From Thermogutta sp039793925 (GTDB lineage Bacteria > Planctomycetota > Planctomycetia > Pirellulales > Thermoguttaceae): a stretch of DNA of 64,000 bases. The stretch is from assembly GCF_039793925.1 (NCBI RefSeq), contig NZ_JBAMME010000379.1, positions 1 through 64,000 on the forward strand. Direction: 5' to 3'. A model generated the notes under the pieces. It was given only the letters and a program-made list of their open reading frames with translations, was not told the origin of the DNA and did not search any database. A program made the translations under genes and the position numbers. Below, one piece after another: positions 15,823 through 24,631 of this stretch. Numbering within the stretch: the stretch's first letter is position 1; each line of letters begins with the position of its first letter.

Positions 15823-16362
15823 AGCGGCACCTTGATACTACAGGCGGTCGAAAGAGGCAGACGCATCGCGGCCCTGAGGAAACCACGTGGGCACCCTCGA
15901 GAACGGATGTTGGTCCGGCCGTCGCCCTACCAGCCCCACACAGGCGGTCGCTTCTGCCTGACGCCGTGCCGAACTCCTCCGTCTGCACGGACCGTCCCTT
16001 GTAGCAAGTGTAACCGATCATCTGGAGAATCGCAACAACCCCGAAAAAATTACACGTTGTTTTATCATCGCGCCCGATGGAGCCAATGGCTGTGGCAGTC
16101 GTTCTACGAAGCAGTGGAGCGAGGCACTTGCATACGCTTTATTCTCCAAGGAGTTCACCCGTGGTACCCGTGAGAGAAGAAATGCAGCCCGCTATGTCTC
16201 AGCGCGAACGCAAGAGGGATATCCCAGCGGAGAAGGTCTCGGTTCTTGTGGGCAGAAACGGCCGGGTGATATACTGAGGTAAGAGGGAGCGGGAAGTCCG
16301 GGGCGCGAGATCGGAGGCAAGCTCAATCTTTTACGGAGTTAAAGAAAAAGGAAGCATCTTCT
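15823..16362. other. Intergenic region, 540 bases
   Basis: This lies between the divergently transcribed HNH and yebC genes. Short open frames exist but show no family resemblance or ribosome sites. It must hold the promoters of both genes; I see no convincing -35/-10 pair, repeat or RNA structure. Confidence 0.5.
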
Positions 16363-17115
16363 ATGGCCGGGCATTCGCACTGGGCAAGTATCAAACACAA
16401 AAAGGCCGCTGTGGACGCCAAGCGGGGAAAAATCTGGAGCAAGGTGTCCAAGGCGATCATTATCGCGGCCCGGATCGGGGGCGGAGATCCCAAAATGAAT
16501 CCCCGTTTGCGGGCTGCCATTGAAGCCGCCAAAGCCGTTGGTATGCCCAAGGATAACATCCAACGGGCAATCAAGCGTGGCACGGGCGAAATCGAGGGAG
16601 CAGCTCTGGAAGAAGTGACCTACGAAGGGTATGGGCCCGGCGGTGTGGCGATCATGTGTGACGTCCTCACTGATAATCGCAATCGCACGGCCGCGGAAAT
16701 CCGTAAGTGTTTTGAACTTCACAATGGAAAACTTGGCAGCAGCGGGTGCGTGGCCTGGATGTTTGAGACGAAGGGTCTGTTCCTGGTGCCTGCGGACCAG
16801 GTTTCTGAAGAGCGTTTGATGGAGGTGGCATTGGAGGCCGGGGCTGAGGACATCAAGCAGGTGGGGGACAAGTTCGAGGTGACGTGCGATCCCAGCAAGT
16901 TTTCCGATGTGAGCGAGGCACTGGACCAGGCGGGCATCCCCTGTGAATCCCGGGAAGTGACGCGTATTCCCAAAGATTACGTGGATTTGGACGCCGACAC
17001 AGCGAGAAAAGTGTTGAAGCTCATGGAAGAGCTCGACGAACACGACGATGTCCAGAACGTGTCGGCAAACTTCAATATTCCCGATGAGGTGATGGCAGAG
17101 CTTTCGCAATCCTGA
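16363..17115 (+). CDS. YebC/PmpR-family regulatory protein
   Basis: 250 residues of normal length for the family. The N-terminus is the hallmark AGHSHWASIKHKKAAVDAKR, followed by GGGDPKMNPRLRAAIEAAK and GMPKDNIQRAIKRGTG. The acidic central part (YEGYGPGGVAIMCDVLTDN) and a third domain ending at residue ~245 are also present. Family members are cytoplasmic DNA-binding regulators or, in the YebC2 branch, factors that help ribosomes at proline stretches; the sequence alone does not separate these. An AAGGAAG-type site precedes ATG 16363. NikR follows 45 bases downstream. Confidence 0.95.
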   Translation: MAGHSHWASIKHKKAAVDAKRGKIWSKVSKAIIIAARIGGGDPKMNPRLRAAIEAAKAVGMPKDNIQRAIKRGTGEIEGAALEEVTYEGYGPGGVAIMCDVLTDNRNRTAAEIRKCFELHNGKLGSSGCVAWMFETKGLFLVPADQVSEERLMEVALEAGAEDIKQVGDKFEVTCDPSKFSDVSEALDQAGIPCESREVTRIPKDYVDLDADTARKVLKLMEELDEHDDVQNVSANFNIPDEVMAELSQS

Positions 17116-17160
17116 CCGGGATAGGTTCTTTCCACCTGAGCGACAAAACGGGGGGATAGT

Positions 17161-17586
17161 GTGTCAAAGATTGTGCGCTTTTCCGTTTCGCTGGAACAAG
17201 ATCTTTTGAAACGGTTTCAGCGATATTGTCGTGAAGAGCGTTTTGCCACCCGAAGTGAAGCAATCCGCCAACTCATCCACGACTCGCTGGCGCGACGGGC
17301 ATGGATCGAAGATGCAGAGGACGTGGCGGGAACTTTGACGCTGGTCTATGATCACCATCGCAGTCAACTTCGCGACCAGCTCATGAAACTCCAGCACGAT
17401 CATCATAACCTCATCATTTCGGTGGTCCATGCGCACCTGACACATGATCTGTGCTTGGAGGTCATCCTGCTGCGGGGACCAGCCCGACAACTTCGTGAAA
17501 TTGCGGCACGGCTTCGCGGACTCAAGGGCGTCCACAAAGGGGAACTCGTGATTGGGACCGTTCCTCAGGACAACTCTCGAAAATAG
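17161..17586 (+). CDS. nikR: Nickel-responsive regulator NikR
   Basis: 141 residues from a GTG start at 17161, with GGGGGAT upstream. The N-terminal ribbon-helix-helix (IVRFSVSLEQDLLKRFQRYC, RSEAIRQLIHDSL) binds DNA. The C-terminal ACT-like domain carries the nickel site: HDHHNLIISVVHAHLTHDLC supplies the three histidines and the cysteine in the usual H-x10-H-x-H-x5-C spacing. NikR senses Ni(II) and represses nickel uptake genes. None lie beside it, but HypA and HypB, nickel insertion factors, are encoded near 55000. It is close behind yebC and may share its transcript. Confidence 0.93.
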   Translation: MSKIVRFSVSLEQDLLKRFQRYCREERFATRSEAIRQLIHDSLARRAWIEDAEDVAGTLTLVYDHHRSQLRDQLMKLQHDHHNLIISVVHAHLTHDLCLEVILLRGPARQLREIAARLRGLKGVHKGELVIGTVPQDNSRK

Positions 17587-17624
17587 CGTCAGGTCACGTC
17601 GGCCGAAAGGTTATTTTCTTCCTG

Positions 17625-18353
17625 CTACCAGTCCGTCCAAACCGTTTTCGTGCAAATGATTTCTCTTTTCCAGGCGGGCTCATGGATCGCCCAAACGCGT
17701 ACCTCCTGGCCGTCGCCTTCTTTGCGCTGATGGAGTCCCGATTGATGGGCGATAAGCCAGACACACTTTTCCATCTCGGTAAGCTCGGGAACTCTCTCAA
17801 GTGCGTTGCTTTTGCGAAAAGTAATTTTTCCCTTATCAATGATGGTAACCACCAATGGATCATGGTTGTCCAGCATTCGTCGGGCAAGAACCTCGTAGCT
17901 GGCGGTGCTGAAGCGACGCTTGAGAGCCACCAGGTCGCCATCCAGTCGCCGAAGTTCGGAGAAGAATGGGCGATGGGGAACTAGAAGCCGTCTGGCCAGT
18001 TGATTGGCGAGCCATTCCCGGTGAGGTGGCTCCACGTCCTCCACCGGTATTCCCCAGGTTCGAATCGCTTCCGCAGCCAAGAATTCCCCTAACTCATGGG
18101 CGACGGCCCAGTGGAGGCGTTCGGTACGCTCCTCGGGTCGCACGATAATTAGCGGCTGTTTCCCGGCACCATGGCGGAGTGTGACGCAACTTGCCCGCTG
18201 GGGATGTGCAGAGTCGAACACAACTTCGAACTTGAACAGAGCTGCGAGTTGGAGGGTATCTACCGGCGGAAAGGCGAGACCTACGGTTTCGAGCTGCTGC
18301 TGGCAGAATTCGTCGAGGAATTGGGCGGCATGCGGCGTGAATTCGCGGAGCAT
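17625..18353 (-). CDS. ImmA/IrrE-family metallopeptidase-like protein with altered zinc motif
   Basis: ATG 18353 with GGGAGAT upstream gives 242 residues. The layout is that of ImmA/IrrE (DUF955) proteins: a helical N-terminus, FKFEVVF and PLIIVRPEE strands, then ERLHWAVAHELGEFLAAE and, ~30 residues on, WLANQLARRLLVPHRPF. Family enzymes cleave XRE-type repressors, normally with HELGH. Here the fifth position is glutamate (HELGE), so the zinc site is altered or uses a variant ligand. The last ~70 residues are an extra domain. No XRE repressor gene is adjacent. A perfect palindrome and a TTGACA box lie upstream. Confidence 0.78.
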   Translation of the reverse strand: MLREFTPHAAQFLDEFCQQQLETVGLAFPPVDTLQLAALFKFEVVFDSAHPQRASCVTLRHGAGKQPLIIVRPEERTERLHWAVAHELGEFLAAEAIRTWGIPVEDVEPPHREWLANQLARRLLVPHRPFFSELRRLDGDLVALKRRFSTASYEVLARRMLDNHDPLVVTIIDKGKITFRKSNALERVPELTEMEKCVWLIAHQSGLHQRKEGDGQEVRVWAIHEPAWKREIICTKTVWTDW

Positions 18354-18402
18354 GTGATCTCCCTTCATTCGGGATAGAGGACTCGATGACCCACAGCATA
18401 GA

Positions 18403-18416
18403 TGTACATATGTACA
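18403..18416. promoter_or_regulatory. Perfect 14-base palindrome upstream of the ImmA/IrrE-like gene
   Basis: TGTACATATGTACA is fully self-complementary and lies 50 bases before the start of the minus-strand gene. A TTGACA (18440-18445, minus) stands 17 bases before TAATAG (18417-18422), so the palindrome covers the likely transcription start. It suggests a dimeric repressor site. Confidence 0.5.
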
Positions 18417-18479
18417 CTATTAGCTGATTGAGTGGGCTTTGTCAACAAAGAGAGAAAGCCAACAGGCGGGGCCTGAAAC

Positions 18480-21374
18480 TTACGGCCCGAGATCCCGCAG
18501 TTCTGCCCGGGTAATTTGATACATGGCGCCACGTGTGGCGAAAAAGAGACGAGATGCGGTGATCGTACCCCACCCCTGCGGCATGCTGAGAGAGGAGAGG
18601 TCTCCAGTGTAACGGACGATCGGCACCCCGTTGGCCGTGACCGTGACATCCGTCTTTCGCACGCTGTAGACCAGGGTATTTAATCTCTGGTCTCGAATGG
18701 CCTGGACTTGCTGAAAAGTGGGGTTAGCTGGATCGGGCCCCCGTCCATTGCAATTGGCGAGGAAACAGTAAACTCCTTGATTGGGCACTGTCCAGTCCAC
18801 CACGGCAAGAAATTGATGTTGTCCCTGCGTCAACCCCACCGCAAAGGCGCCTCGGCCGATATCCAGCAGGGGATTGGATCGCTGGCCCTGATTCGCGCCC
18901 CGTGGCGGAGGTGGGAGCGGAAGCGGCTGGAGATCCACCACCAGGTCATATTCCTGGGGTGGAATGACATGAAAAATGATCTGGGTGACCGGCTCTGGGG
19001 CAGAAATGATTGCCTTCGGCCCTATCTGCCAAGTTCCCTGAAGACTGACCCGACGTGCCACCGCCAACCCCAAAAGGTTGATCAGTCGGCCGGACTCTAC
19101 CAAGCGACTCCGAACACGCTGGGCTGTGTCCCCTGTCAATTTGGCCTCACACTGAAGATACCAGTACCCGGCATGACGTCTCACTACCGCTTTTTCTTTC
19201 TCTGGCAGGGTCTCCGCGATCGCCCACCAATCGTCGCCGAGTTGGGCCTGCGCCGTCGGTTGAACCGGATTTTGCAGATCAGCCTGCGCCACCGTCCGGA
19301 TGAGAGCGGTTTCCGCTTTCACTAGATACGGGAGTCCCTTCTGCCATGCCTGTTTAATGAAACAGTAGAATCGGCCAACGGCTTCATTGGCCGCGGGATC
19401 GTCGGGCGTGGTTTGCAGGGTGGCTAGATGCTCACGAATGGACGCAAAGGCTGCCGCAATTTCACGAACTTCATCTCGTCGCCGCAGGAACTGATCTTTG
19501 CGAACGTTGTCCCGGAGTTGACCGGCCAGTGTTCCGGCCATCTCAAGCAGGCCGTCCGCCTCCTGGTACCGATCTTCTCCCACGGCGGACTCCGCCAGTG
19601 TCTCCAACTGGGAAAGCAATTTCTCTCGCTGTTCGGTGGATCGCGCATTCCGCACGAGGCTCTGAGCGGCCTCCAAATGGAGGGACCAAGGATCTAGTTC
19701 GAAGTTGAGTCCCAACGCCTCCCCTGCCTGGATGGCCAAATCAAAATCCCCACCACTCAGAGCCAATTCGCGGGCTTCCTGATAAAAGGCAAATCGGCGA
19801 ACCTGGTCGGTTTCCTGATTGCCCTGTTTGAGGAGCATGCGCGCGAGCAAAACCTTAGCTGCCGGCGCTGTGGCCTCCTGATAGTCTTTTCGAAATTCCT
19901 GGCGTATCTGATCCCGCGCCGACTTTACATCCTGGGGCGATGGGATGGGTGTTCGCTGAGCAGAGGGCCGGCCTCCGGAGATGGCCAATGGCGCTTCTGC
20001 AGGTCCTGGCGACTCTTCGGGCGGAGTGAAGGCCAGCTCCGTCGAGGAGAGGGAAGCCAATTCACTATTGAGCGCATGTCGGGCCAACGTCGGAAGCTGA
20101 CTCACCTGAGCCAGGATGGCTTCCGTATAACCGACTTGGACAGAGGCATGAGCCGCTTCCTCGACCGGGGCAACTCCCACACCTGCCGGTTGTACTGCCA
20201 AAGAACTCACCGCCAGCTTGAAAGATTTTGCCCAAGGTCGCCCCGTGAGACGGCATTCCACAGGATGATCCCCTGGAATCAAGACTAGCGATGTGTTCCA
20301 GACCGCCTCCTGAAGCTCCTTGGGAATAGAAAGCTCGCGGCCATCGAGGGTCACTGTCACACCTTCCCAGGGTGCGCCCTCCCAGGTGAGCTGGAGATGC
20401 ACCGGCACACCCGAGGTAACTCCACTTTTCACGCGAATCACGCCGAGCAGGCGAACTGTCTGTTCTCCCGGTTGCAGCCCGTACTGGGTCACCAGGCGAT
20501 CCAAGTCAGCTCCGGTCACAGCATCGCCCGGCATATAGCGAACAATCACCCCAAGGTCTTCCCCACCGACGGTGATACGCCCGAGCAACCCCGGTTGCAA
20601 CGGCACATCAGCCGGGGATGAGTGCGTGGAGGAGGCCACGACGGACGGCGCCGGGGACGAAGGAGGTGAGGGTTTTTGGACAATTCCTTGGGCGGCCGGG
20701 TTGATGGAAGGTCCCTGGGCTGTACTTGCCGAACTGTCGCCGGCAACTGGCGGGAGCGTTGCTCGGGTGCCAATGCCATCTGAAGTCGTTTTCGAGATGG
20801 CCGGGCCAGTTCCTGAAGTTGGTGAGGTCGATGGGTGCGACGATTCCTCCGCCAAGGAAGGCGCGGCGGCCTCTGCCAGCTCAGACGACCGGGGTGGAGC
20901 GGGCGGCACAAACCGACTCACAAGTGCCGAGCTCAACAGTAAACCCAACGCGAGGAAGACCGTTACCGCCGGATGATCCCACAAGAACATGATCGGCGCC
21001 AGCAGACGTCTCCACACCGGCTTTCGCTGACGAGGCCGGATGTCTGACGCGACGCGATCCGCAGGCCATCCAGGATCCAACGCACCCTCAGTCAATGTCT
21101 CTCCCCACAGTTGGGCGTCATATGCACTCTTTTTTGCGGGATCCAGCAGGACAATACGCGCTTTATTGATTTCGGAGATTAACCTCCGGGCAAGATCGCC
21201 ATGTGGCGTATTGAGCATCTGCCGCAGAAATTGGATCTGTCGGTCTGCAGCGCGCTCAATGACCTCCGGGTCGTTCTCAAAACGTCCGATGCCCAACAAT
21301 CGATAGTGATCGGGCGGCTGCTCCTCGGGTGGGATTCCCAGCCAGAGATAATAGGGATCAAAACCCGCACCCAT
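18480..21374 (-). CDS. Planctomycete-type J-domain-like membrane-anchored protein
   Basis: ATG 21374 with AGGAGAGG gives 964 residues. The first ~90 residues (DPYYLWLGIPPEEQPPDHYR, then LLGIGRFENDPEVIERAADRQ and SEINKARIVLLDPAKKSAYDAQL) form a domain repeated across planctomycete proteins and reminiscent of a DnaJ J-domain, but without HPD. One membrane helix follows near residues 135-155, then a long Ser/Pro/Thr-rich linker, a helical tetratricopeptide-like region (~residues 470-750) and a C-terminal beta-rich domain ending in RAELRDLGP. The protein probably has its N-terminus in the cytoplasm and the rest outside. Function unknown; it may scaffold or sense. Confidence 0.7.
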   Translation of the reverse strand: MGAGFDPYYLWLGIPPEEQPPDHYRLLGIGRFENDPEVIERAADRQIQFLRQMLNTPHGDLARRLISEINKARIVLLDPAKKSAYDAQLWGETLTEGALDPGWPADRVASDIRPRQRKPVWRRLLAPIMFLWDHPAVTVFLALGLLLSSALVSRFVPPAPPRSSELAEAAAPSLAEESSHPSTSPTSGTGPAISKTTSDGIGTRATLPPVAGDSSASTAQGPSINPAAQGIVQKPSPPSSPAPSVVASSTHSSPADVPLQPGLLGRITVGGEDLGVIVRYMPGDAVTGADLDRLVTQYGLQPGEQTVRLLGVIRVKSGVTSGVPVHLQLTWEGAPWEGVTVTLDGRELSIPKELQEAVWNTSLVLIPGDHPVECRLTGRPWAKSFKLAVSSLAVQPAGVGVAPVEEAAHASVQVGYTEAILAQVSQLPTLARHALNSELASLSSTELAFTPPEESPGPAEAPLAISGGRPSAQRTPIPSPQDVKSARDQIRQEFRKDYQEATAPAAKVLLARMLLKQGNQETDQVRRFAFYQEARELALSGGDFDLAIQAGEALGLNFELDPWSLHLEAAQSLVRNARSTEQREKLLSQLETLAESAVGEDRYQEADGLLEMAGTLAGQLRDNVRKDQFLRRRDEVREIAAAFASIREHLATLQTTPDDPAANEAVGRFYCFIKQAWQKGLPYLVKAETALIRTVAQADLQNPVQPTAQAQLGDDWWAIAETLPEKEKAVVRRHAGYWYLQCEAKLTGDTAQRVRSRLVESGRLINLLGLAVARRVSLQGTWQIGPKAIISAPEPVTQIIFHVIPPQEYDLVVDLQPLPLPPPPRGANQGQRSNPLLDIGRGAFAVGLTQGQHQFLAVVDWTVPNQGVYCFLANCNGRGPDPANPTFQQVQAIRDQRLNTLVYSVRKTDVTVTANGVPIVRYTGDLSSLSMPQGWGTITASRLFFATRGAMYQITRAELRDLGP

Positions 21375-21471
21375 CGCACCTCTCCTGTTCCGGTTTTGAT
21401 CCACCCCGTTCCAAGCTGCCTCGAGGGAGACGAAGCCCCTTATTTATCGTAATCGCTTTTTTGGACGCTTC

Positions 21472-22965
21472 CTATCCCGCGACGGGTTCCCTGCGCAGCG
21501 CTGTACTTTTCCACGGGAGAGATGCGATTTGCTCAATCGTTATGATCACGAAAACCGGAAAGATATGGAACATCAGGCGTGCAAACGCTGTGTGCAGATG
21601 AAATTGGAGAGGATAGGGCGTAACAAGGAAGATTCCCAGATACGCTGCCAACACCAGAAGGAAATAGACCCGGCAAAATACCGTGGCGGCGGCGATCGGC
21701 CGTAGCCGTGGCAGAAATAAACTGAAAGTGCCCAGCAACCAAAGAAGGCCCCACCGATTGTTGACGAATTCGTTTCCCGCGAAGGCGCCCACCGTCAACG
21801 GACGATCCGCCACTCGACACAGCCAATCGACGTGGAAAGCGGCAAGATAGGGGCGGGAGTATGGTGGGGCGGGCATGTGCCCGTGCACCGCGTGGAGAAA
21901 AAAGAACACTGGCACAACAAAAAGGCTGACGAGCAGCAAACAGCGCACTCCCGACAGGATGCCGCGGCGAGCCGACTCCGATGTGAGAGGCTCTTTCGCT
22001 TTCCAGATTTTCCAAACTGTGGCCGCTCCAAGTGCCCCCACTACCGCCCCGGCCGCGATCGCACCCTCTTGTTTCGTCAAGCATGCCCCGATGAGAAATA
22101 ATACTCCCTGAATGAATGGGCCCCATCGGAACTGCGTCATTTCCGGAAGTTGAGAAAGTTGTAGCACAGCACCGAGAACAAAACTCGCAAACACGACATC
22201 AACCGATCCAGAAAGTCCAGCTCCTTCCGTCCATCGCCATAACATAGGCGTTATTGCAAAGACCAGCCCCATCCACGGACCGCGACCTGGCCAGTGGCGT
22301 TCTGTGGTGGCTACCACCTGGAGTACTAAGGCGACGATGAAACCCCATAGAAGGACAGGCATGGCCAGGTCATTCCAAAGCTCTTGGCCTGTCAGCACCG
22401 CCCACTGATTTCGCCAGAAAAACGCCTGGGCTTCCAATAGCGGAACAAGAAGCGGGTAGTTGTTCCAGTAATGCACCCGATAGGGGTCCATAAAGTCTGG
22501 ACCATAAATGCTGAGGCCGTCGGCGAGGACCTTGGCCTTCAATCCGTAAATGGCCTGCGCATCATAGCCCCAGAAGGGAATAATGGAAGCCAGCAGCCCA
22601 ACCATGAACGCCCAACCCACCAGCCCGGACCAGTTTCGCACACCGCCGGCATGGTGGCGAAGTTCTCGGACAAGCGAACGCACCCCCAAACACGCCACCA
22701 CGAACTGGATAAAGAGAACGGCAGAAAACGCGATCACAGTCAGCCGTCCTGCGATCGCCAGAATCACATAAAGCGGCAGGACACACGCGAGCACGCCTGT
22801 GAGAAAGGCCGTTGCAAGATCGCCAGCGAGGTTCCCTCTCTCATTTCCGGAAAGAGACTGTCGCGACCGAAACCCTACCAATAGCGAGTTGCTGGCCCAG
22901 CCCGAAAGCCACACCACAGCCAGCCAGAGCCAGGTCAAGACGATCATCCCACACTGGCCGATCAT
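21472..22965 (-). CDS. Polytopic membrane protein, glycosyltransferase-39-like
   Basis: The start is at ATG 22965, overlapping the upstream gene's stop (ATGA). It encodes 497 residues with about twelve membrane helices. A loop near residue 135 has PFWGYDAQAIYGLKAKVLA, resembling the acidic first-loop motif and lysine of lipid-linked sugar transferases of the GT-C fold. A conserved-looking TKQEGAIAAGAVVG helix follows. It is the last gene of a minus cluster with a GT2 dolichol-phosphate-sugar-type transferase, a methyltransferase and another membrane protein, so transfer of a lipid-linked sugar across the membrane is plausible. The specific substrate cannot be read. Confidence 0.55.
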   Translation of the reverse strand: MIGQCGMIVLTWLWLAVVWLSGWASNSLLVGFRSRQSLSGNERGNLAGDLATAFLTGVLACVLPLYVILAIAGRLTVIAFSAVLFIQFVVACLGVRSLVRELRHHAGGVRNWSGLVGWAFMVGLLASIIPFWGYDAQAIYGLKAKVLADGLSIYGPDFMDPYRVHYWNNYPLLVPLLEAQAFFWRNQWAVLTGQELWNDLAMPVLLWGFIVALVLQVVATTERHWPGRGPWMGLVFAITPMLWRWTEGAGLSGSVDVVFASFVLGAVLQLSQLPEMTQFRWGPFIQGVLFLIGACLTKQEGAIAAGAVVGALGAATVWKIWKAKEPLTSESARRGILSGVRCLLLVSLFVVPVFFFLHAVHGHMPAPPYSRPYLAAFHVDWLCRVADRPLTVGAFAGNEFVNNRWGLLWLLGTFSLFLPRLRPIAAATVFCRVYFLLVLAAYLGIFLVTPYPLQFHLHTAFARLMFHIFPVFVIITIEQIASLPWKSTALRREPVAG

Positions 22966-23888
22966 CGCTGGGTTCCCTCCTGGAGGACGTGACCGCGAGC
23001 TAACCCAGTTTCCGGAGTGAGGCGAACAACCTGGCACAGCTCGGGGTGATTCTCGTCATAGCGAATGATGTATTCGATATGACGATCCGCGAGAAACTGA
23101 CCGAGCGGGGGAATCTCGGCTGGCGGGTGCCGTGCAGCCCAGTACTCATCCGTCCAGGCATCAGCCCGGGATGCTCCCTTCGTTTTAATCTCCAGCCAGC
23201 GGTGGTCACCCCACGCCCGGGCCAGTCGTTGCACATCCTCCGGGAGTAAGAACAGACGACGAGGATAAAGCCGATAGGCCACAATCATCGCTTCCCAGTG
23301 ACCTCGGTACGCAATCTGGGCGCGTGGCGGAATCACCCGACGGTATCGCAGAATGTGGTATTCCAGATTCGCTACCGGTTGTCCAGCGAAAAGTCTGGAA
23401 GGAGTCGAGGCAAATTCCTCTATTTCCTGGTACTGCCGGAATAAATCCTCAGGGCAATTCAGGAGATATCCTACCGAGATTAGCCCGTGCCCTATTCCGA
23501 CGATGATCAAGACACGTCCCCACCAAGGCTGTATTTTCCAGAAATCAAGGGCACGATGGATCACCGTTTGCCACCGTCGGACCCAGTTCCACGCCGGTCG
23601 CTGCCACGCCGCCAGCACGCCCGCCAGACCGAAAACAGTAACCATGAGCGGCCAGCCCACGTGTTTTACTAGCAACGGTTTGCCGCTGGGGTAAACCCCG
23701 AGGATGACGCAACTCGCCTGGGCGGAGAGTCCCATCCCCAGGAGTGCAAGAAGGCCGCAAACAAACGTAAATAACCAGGATTTCCCCGGAAGCGCGGCCA
23801 GGCGACCGCGTCTTTCATTCCCTCTTCCGGCCGAACGAGACACACAACCATCCACGCCTGAAGGATCAAGCAAGATGTTTTCCCTCAT
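22962..23888 (-). CDS. Membrane protein of unknown function in glycan cluster
   Basis: ATG 23888 lies two bases after the stop of the methyltransferase gene, giving 308 residues. It has three or four membrane helices in the first 150 residues (LFTFVCGLLALLGMG, WPLMVTVFGLAGVLAAW, VLIIVGIGHGLISVGYLL). A soluble half of about 160 residues is rich in R, W and E, with blocks such as HWEAMIVAYRLYPRRLFLLP and RHIEYIIRYDENH. The C-terminal half looks like the extracytoplasmic part found at the end of some lipid-linked sugar transferases, but no catalytic motif is visible. Both ends overlap or abut neighbours, so it is translated with them. Confidence 0.55.
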   Translation of the reverse strand: MRENILLDPSGVDGCVSRSAGRGNERRGRLAALPGKSWLFTFVCGLLALLGMGLSAQASCVILGVYPSGKPLLVKHVGWPLMVTVFGLAGVLAAWQRPAWNWVRRWQTVIHRALDFWKIQPWWGRVLIIVGIGHGLISVGYLLNCPEDLFRQYQEIEEFASTPSRLFAGQPVANLEYHILRYRRVIPPRAQIAYRGHWEAMIVAYRLYPRRLFLLPEDVQRLARAWGDHRWLEIKTKGASRADAWTDEYWAARHPPAEIPPLGQFLADRHIEYIIRYDENHPELCQVVRLTPETGLARGHVLQEGTQR

Positions 23889-23890
23889 TC

Positions 23891-24621
23891 TCAGGCAGCC
23901 GCTCGCAAAGTCTGTTTTTGAGGTTTGCGTCCCACCACAATCAGAGATCGACCTGGCCAGGGAAGCAGATGGTCCAGCAACTTTATGAGTGGGGTAATTC
24001 TTCCAAACCATCGCATGGTCAGCGAATTGAGCCGGCGGGGCAGTATTTTAGAAGTCAGATACCAGGCTGTTGCGCCAAGGCGACTAAATTGTCGGGCGAA
24101 TACGACTTGAAAGCCGGCAGATTCCATCTTTGTGATCAGCCCCGGCGCGGTGTAGCGTCGGTAATGTCTTGCCGCTCGATCTAATTGTCCAAGCAGAGAG
24201 GATTCTCCGGGAACGATGAGAATACAGTGTCCACCCTCTTCGAGTATCTGATAAAACCGCTTCAAGATATCCTCATCGTTGGGAAGGTGCTCCAGGACAT
24301 TGCTGCAAAACACCGTGTCGAGCTTCTCCTCTCGCCACTGCTCATAACTTTCAGCCTTCGTCAGATCGGCCTGAACCACACGGATGTTTTCTCGGCCTTC
24401 AAACCGATAACGCAACATGCGGCAGTAGGACGGATTGCAATCCGCGAGCACCAAACGTTCTGCACGCAGAAAGAATCGGGAAAGATTGCCGATCCCTGCT
24501 CCCGCTTCAAGAATTCTCTGCCCAAGATACGGTCGTGCCTGTTCCACAATCCATCTCGGATAGGCGGCGGCACACTGGCAGGAGCGCAACGCGGCAAATT
24601 CTTCGTTGTAGGTGAACTGCC
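23891..24621 (-). CDS. Class I SAM-dependent methyltransferase, 5' end in gap
   Basis: The coding enters from the N gap, so its first residues are missing. The visible ~243 residues contain motif I (RILEAGAGIGNLSRFF), motif II with acidic end (LVLADCNP), motif III (IRVVQADLT) and motif IV (LDTVFCSNVLEHLPND), followed by LEEGGHCILIVP. This is the order of Rossmann-fold methyltransferases. The C-terminal part has a basic, hydrophobic segment (GATAWYLTSKILPRR), often seen in enzymes working on lipid-linked or membrane substrates. Its neighbour across the gap is a GT2 enzyme. The substrate is unknown. Confidence 0.8.
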
Positions 24622-24631
24622 NNNNNNNNNN
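24622..24631. other. Assembly gap (10 N)
   Basis: Ten N join two contigs between the glycosyltransferase and methyltransferase genes; the true length is unknown. No repeated sequence is visible across this join. Confidence 0.99.
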
